A stretch of 64,000 nucleotides of DNA from an uncultured Poribacteria bacterium (GTDB taxonomy: Bacteria; Poribacteria; WGA-4E; PCPOR2b). Numbering within the stretch: the first letter of the stretch is position 1; the number at the start of each line of letters is the position of its first letter. The translations under genes and the position numbers were made by a program. The DNA is taken from NCBI GenBank assembly GCA_958296125.1, contig OY282444.1, forward strand, positions 3,691,623 through 3,755,622. The letters run 5' to 3'. This document shows, piece after piece, positions 61,422-64,000 of this stretch. A model generated the notes under the pieces. That model was not told where the DNA came from, did not search any database, and saw nothing but the letters and a program-made list of their open reading frames with translations.

Positions 61422-62429
61422 ATGCGCTTTTCTTTTCTCGTGGCTTGTTGGCTGGTTGGAAGTTTGCTAACTAGCGAGTGGGTCACGAGCCCCCTTTGGG
61501 GCAAAATTGCTTTTCATTCCAATCGTGATGGAAACTGGGAGGTGTATGTGATGAACTCCGATGGGAGCCACCAACACCGGCTCACGTTCAGTGAAGCAGC
61601 CGATGCCGATCCTGTTTGGTCTCCCAACGGACGACAGATTGCTTTCATGAGTAAACGTGATGGAAACTGGGAGGTGTATGTGATGGACGCCGATGGGAAG
61701 CACCCGCGGCGACTGACGCATCACCCCGGCATTGATGCGGAACCTGACTGGTCACCGGACGGGTCTCAGATTGTGTTTATGAGCGACCGTAACATCATCA
61801 ATGAAGATCACTTTTTCAATCTTTTCGTTATGGATGCCGATGGGAGCAATGTTAAGCAGGTGACAGACCTTGGGTTTGGTACCAATCCGATGTGGTCACC
61901 GGATGGGGAGTGGCTTCTCTTTAGGGGACGGGAGATTTACGCCTGCCGGACAGATGGCACGGATTTGTGGAAAGTCACTCCACCGAAACCGGCTATAAGT
62001 ATGTCGTTGGGCGGGTGGTCACCGGATGGGAAACAGGTGCTGTATACGGAAGCGATTAAATCAAACGTAAACACTGCCATCCCGTTCATTGCCCTGCTTG
62101 CTCCTCGCGGGCGTGCGGAGGTCATCCAGTGGAAACGGATTAAGTTGCCACAGCTTGCTATTAAGGCTGTTAGCTTCTCCGCTGATGGGAAGTCGATACT
62201 CTTTGCTGGGACACAACCTTTTGCAGGAGCTGAAGAAAGGGGTGATTGGAATATCTACCGGTTCGGACTCGTTGGCAAAGAGCTCACGCAGTTGACCAAC
62301 AATCAGGGTGATAATAATAGTGGTCCCCGCGAATGGAACTCACGACTGTCCATCTCGCCACAGAGGTTGACTCCAACGCAATGGGGAGAGATAAAAGGAA
62401 CCAAATTACCTTTGGAATTAACCAGGTGA
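61422..62429 (+). CDS. Secreted TolB-like beta-propeller protein
   Basis: A 335-residue protein. The ATG at 61422 with AAGGAG is chosen over 61314, as it starts with a clean signal peptide (FSFLVACWLVGSLLTSEWV). PD40/TolB-like repeats follow: IAFHSNRDGNWEVYVMNSDG, PVWSPNGRQIAFMSKRDGNW, PDWSPDGSQIVFMSDRN and PMWSPDGEWLLFRG. It resembles TolB's propeller without its N-terminal domain, so it may bind a periplasmic partner. The first two repeats share DNA nearly exactly (GATGGAAACTGGGAGGTGTA). Confidence 0.85.
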   Translation: MRFSFLVACWLVGSLLTSEWVTSPLWGKIAFHSNRDGNWEVYVMNSDGSHQHRLTFSEAADADPVWSPNGRQIAFMSKRDGNWEVYVMDADGKHPRRLTHHPGIDAEPDWSPDGSQIVFMSDRNIINEDHFFNLFVMDADGSNVKQVTDLGFGTNPMWSPDGEWLLFRGREIYACRTDGTDLWKVTPPKPAISMSLGGWSPDGKQVLYTEAIKSNVNTAIPFIALLAPRGRAEVIQWKRIKLPQLAIKAVSFSADGKSILFAGTQPFAGAEERGDWNIYRFGLVGKELTQLTNNQGDNNSGPREWNSRLSISPQRLTPTQWGEIKGTKLPLELTR

Positions 62430-62583
62430 TATGTCGGGCGACTCGGGTCACGCATCAGCCGTTGACGAAAATCACAAGTGATGCGGACAGCTTCGTTGTC
62501 CAGGGTAAACTCGTAGCGGAGAGCCTTGCCATCCCGCGCGCTCACCCTCAATTAAACGCTCCTATGAAAGTGGTGCTGCCAAT

Positions 62584-62618
62584 AAAAAAGGGGAATCGAA
62601 AATCTGCTTCCCCTTTTT
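62584..62618. terminator. Bidirectional intrinsic terminator
   Basis: AAAAAAGGGGAA and TTCCCCTTTTT pair around a 12-nt loop, between the TolB-like gene (+) and PhyH-5 (-), which converge here. T-runs on both strands make it work in both directions. Confidence 0.8.
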
Positions 62619-62638
62619 GAATTTTCGGCACACAACTC

Positions 62639-63484
62639 CTAACGCACATACTCCTCTCCACGATGCGCCATAATCCACTGTTTCAACGGCACATCTTCGT
62701 CCGTTGGCTGCCACCAGCCCTTGACATCTACCCCATCCCCAAGTAGCTGCCGACGAATCGGATCGCATTTGGCGAGGAGTTCAGGCGGCATCACATTGTA
62801 GTCGAGCCCGCGCAGCCAGCGATAACTGTAGCCGATGAACAACACCTTCCGCGTCACGTCTGAATAATTCCAACCCCGAGAATGCCATAACCGACGGTCA
62901 AAGAGCACCGCTGTCCCCGGCTCAACCTGTAGCTCGATTGCACTGTCTGGATTACCATCCGGATCGCTTTGAGGTGGACGACTATCGAGTTTATGGCTAC
63001 CGGGGACGATTCGCATAGCACCTCGATCCGGTCCCCTCACATCACTGAACCAATAACTCACTTTGAGAGAGAGCCGCGGATGCGGACGCTCCATTTCTTG
63101 CACAGGCCTGCCTCCATCCTGATGCCAACCTGCTCCCTTTCGGGTTCGCGGCACATCGGGCCCTTCCGGTGGATAAACGATCAGGTGAGAGATGTAAAGC
63201 TGGATGTTCCAACCGAGGATATCCCACAGCAACGGAAACACCTTCGGACTGTCAAGCAACTCAAGGAACAGATCATCTTCGGCGATGGTACGGAACTTTT
63301 TCATCAGGTCGTATGGTCCAAGTCCCTGCCTTTTTCGTTCCTCCACATCAATTCGATCAATAGCGATGGTCAGTTTGTCAACCATCTCCGGTGATAGGGC
63401 ATCCTCCACGATTAGATAGCCCTCATCGTTAAACGTCTGGAGTTGTTCATCAGTGGCGCAGTATTTTAGCCAACCGTTGTCCAT
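62639..63484 (-). CDS. Phytanoyl-CoA dioxygenase family protein (PhyH-5)
   Basis: A 281-residue PhyH oxygenase. HxD is in GAGWHQDGGRPVQEM, the distal His in RRLWHSRGWNYSD and the Arg in VTRKVLFIGYSY. DRGAMRIVPGSHKLDSRPPQ is the family core. It is longer at the C-terminus than PhyH-1 to -4. The fifth member of this family in 64 kb. Substrate is unknown. Confidence 0.9.
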   Translation of the reverse strand: MDNGWLKYCATDEQLQTFNDEGYLIVEDALSPEMVDKLTIAIDRIDVEERKRQGLGPYDLMKKFRTIAEDDLFLELLDSPKVFPLLWDILGWNIQLYISHLIVYPPEGPDVPRTRKGAGWHQDGGRPVQEMERPHPRLSLKVSYWFSDVRGPDRGAMRIVPGSHKLDSRPPQSDPDGNPDSAIELQVEPGTAVLFDRRLWHSRGWNYSDVTRKVLFIGYSYRWLRGLDYNVMPPELLAKCDPIRRQLLGDGVDVKGWWQPTDEDVPLKQWIMAHRGEEYVR

Positions 63485-63686
63485 GTCCCTCTCCTTTCAA
63501 CTGGACTTTCTGGGAGAGTTCTTTGCGTAACCGCAGATCTCCCAAAATTTTCAAACCTTTGCAAAACTCTTTCGTTAATAAGAATATCAGCAAAGGGACA
63601 AAAATTCAACAAATTTCATTTGATTGTGTAGCATCATCTTGATAAAATGGGGGATAGCACAACGCACGGAGCGTGAGACATTCTTT

Positions 63687-64000
63687 ATGAACACAAAAGA
63701 AATCCTGAAAAAGATCCGCCGAATCGAGATCTCCACCAACCGACTCGTCAACAACATCTTCGCGGGAGAGTACGAAAGCGTATTCAAGGGGCAGGGCATG
63801 GAGTTTGAGGAGGTGCGCGAATACCAGCCCGGCGACGAGATTCGCACGATTGATTGGAACGTGACCGCCCGGATGGGACAACCGTATATCAAAAAGTATG
63901 TCGAGGAACGCGAGTTGGTGATGATGCTGCTCGTTGATACCAGTGCTTCCGCGGACTTTGGGACGCATCAGCAGACGAAGGCAGAGATTGCGGCAGAGAT
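63687..64000 (+). CDS. DUF58 protein, N-terminal part (cut by window end)
   Basis: 104 codons from the ATG at 63687: NTKEILKKIRRIEISTNRLV, GEYESVFKGQGMEFEEVREY, PGDEIRTIDWNVTARMGQPY, VKKY-like IKKYVEERE and LLVDTSASADFG. This is the DUF58 start, whose VWA-like metal site begins at DTSAS. DUF58 proteins work with MoxR ATPases, but the moxR gene of this window is 30 kb away. A further moxR or BatA gene would be expected to the right. The upstream 200 bp show no clear site. Confidence 0.9.
   Translation, partial: MNTKEILKKIRRIEISTNRLVNNIFAGEYESVFKGQGMEFEEVREYQPGDEIRTIDWNVTARMGQPYIKKYVEERELVMMLLVDTSASADFGTHQQTKAEIAAE

Noticed and set aside
62303-62551. 82-codon minus-strand ORF
   Set aside because: Antisense to the end of the TolB-like gene. 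The first half looks somewhat protein-like, but there is no start signal, so it was not called.

Overview
The window looks like a bacterial chromosome of roughly even G+C from a free-living or sponge/marine-associated lineage. The gene mix is five phytanoyl-CoA dioxygenase (PhyH) family proteins, Gfo/Idh and mandelate-racemase family sugar enzymes, BNR and beta-propeller proteins, a MoxR/DUF58/DUF4175 set, FGE-sulfatase domain proteins and many short palindromic repeats. That mix is most reminiscent of Candidatus Poribacteria or a related candidate phylum. This is an inference from gene content, not from a marker gene. UGA is an ordinary stop for many genes here (carA and pyrC, for example), but at three loci it lies in frame exactly where a catalytic redox cysteine is expected.

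Layout. 1-5.9 kb: a coiled-coil protein, two adjacent PhyH enzymes, a small zinc-ribbon membrane protein, a GH88-like hydrolase and an RlmB-like rRNA methyltransferase, all on the minus strand. 5.9-6.7 kb: a decayed tnpB (IS605 family) broken by several short palindromes, next to a 79-nt multi-armed inverted repeat. 6.8-15.6 kb, minus strand: ilvD, an unknown ORF, accB, efp, aroQ, aroK, a two-domain peroxiredoxin with two in-frame UGA codons, aroA and two DapA-family lyases. 16-25.5 kb, plus strand: a pyrimidine cluster with a probable PyrR attenuator, an HD phosphohydrolase, pyrR, pyrC, carA and carB, interrupted by a GNAT acetyltransferase and a methyltransferase fused to an Mrr-like nuclease. 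25.6-32.8 kb: a MITE-like element, an unknown gene, then an array of Rhs C-terminal toxin cassettes with immunity candidates and SUKH remnants. 32.8-40.3 kb, minus strand: moxR, a Bat-like membrane protein, a sigma54 activator, yqeY, a TIGR04282-type transferase, an unknown membrane protein, ndk, a CbpA-like DnaJ and DoxX. 40.7-44.6 kb, plus strand: a ManD/RspA-like enolase, a beta-propeller, a Gfo/Idh oxidoreductase and a second UGA-containing peroxiredoxin-like gene. 44.9-55.7 kb, minus strand: PhyH, a BNR protein, a coiled-coil membrane protein, trxB, grx, another PhyH, a DUF4175-like giant protein, miaA and an FGE-like protein. 56-64 kb: a decayed AhpD-like gene (third UGA locus), a methyltransferase remnant, a bicupin, an SDR, an FAH-family hydrolase, two exported proteins, a fifth PhyH and the start of a DUF58 gene.

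The strongest novelty is a cluster of apparent selenocysteine-containing thiol peroxidases. A secreted dual-domain BCP/PrxQ protein has Sec at both peroxidatic positions, and each UGA is followed by a nearly identical SECIS-like hairpin. A second peroxiredoxin-like protein has Sec47 followed by a perfect 6-bp hairpin. An AhpD-like CxxU gene appears to be decaying. Thioredoxin reductase and glutaredoxin genes in the same window are plausible reductants. A second theme is the Rhs toxin cassette array. A third is a family of short palindromes that has invaded both a transposase gene and an Rhs reading frame.
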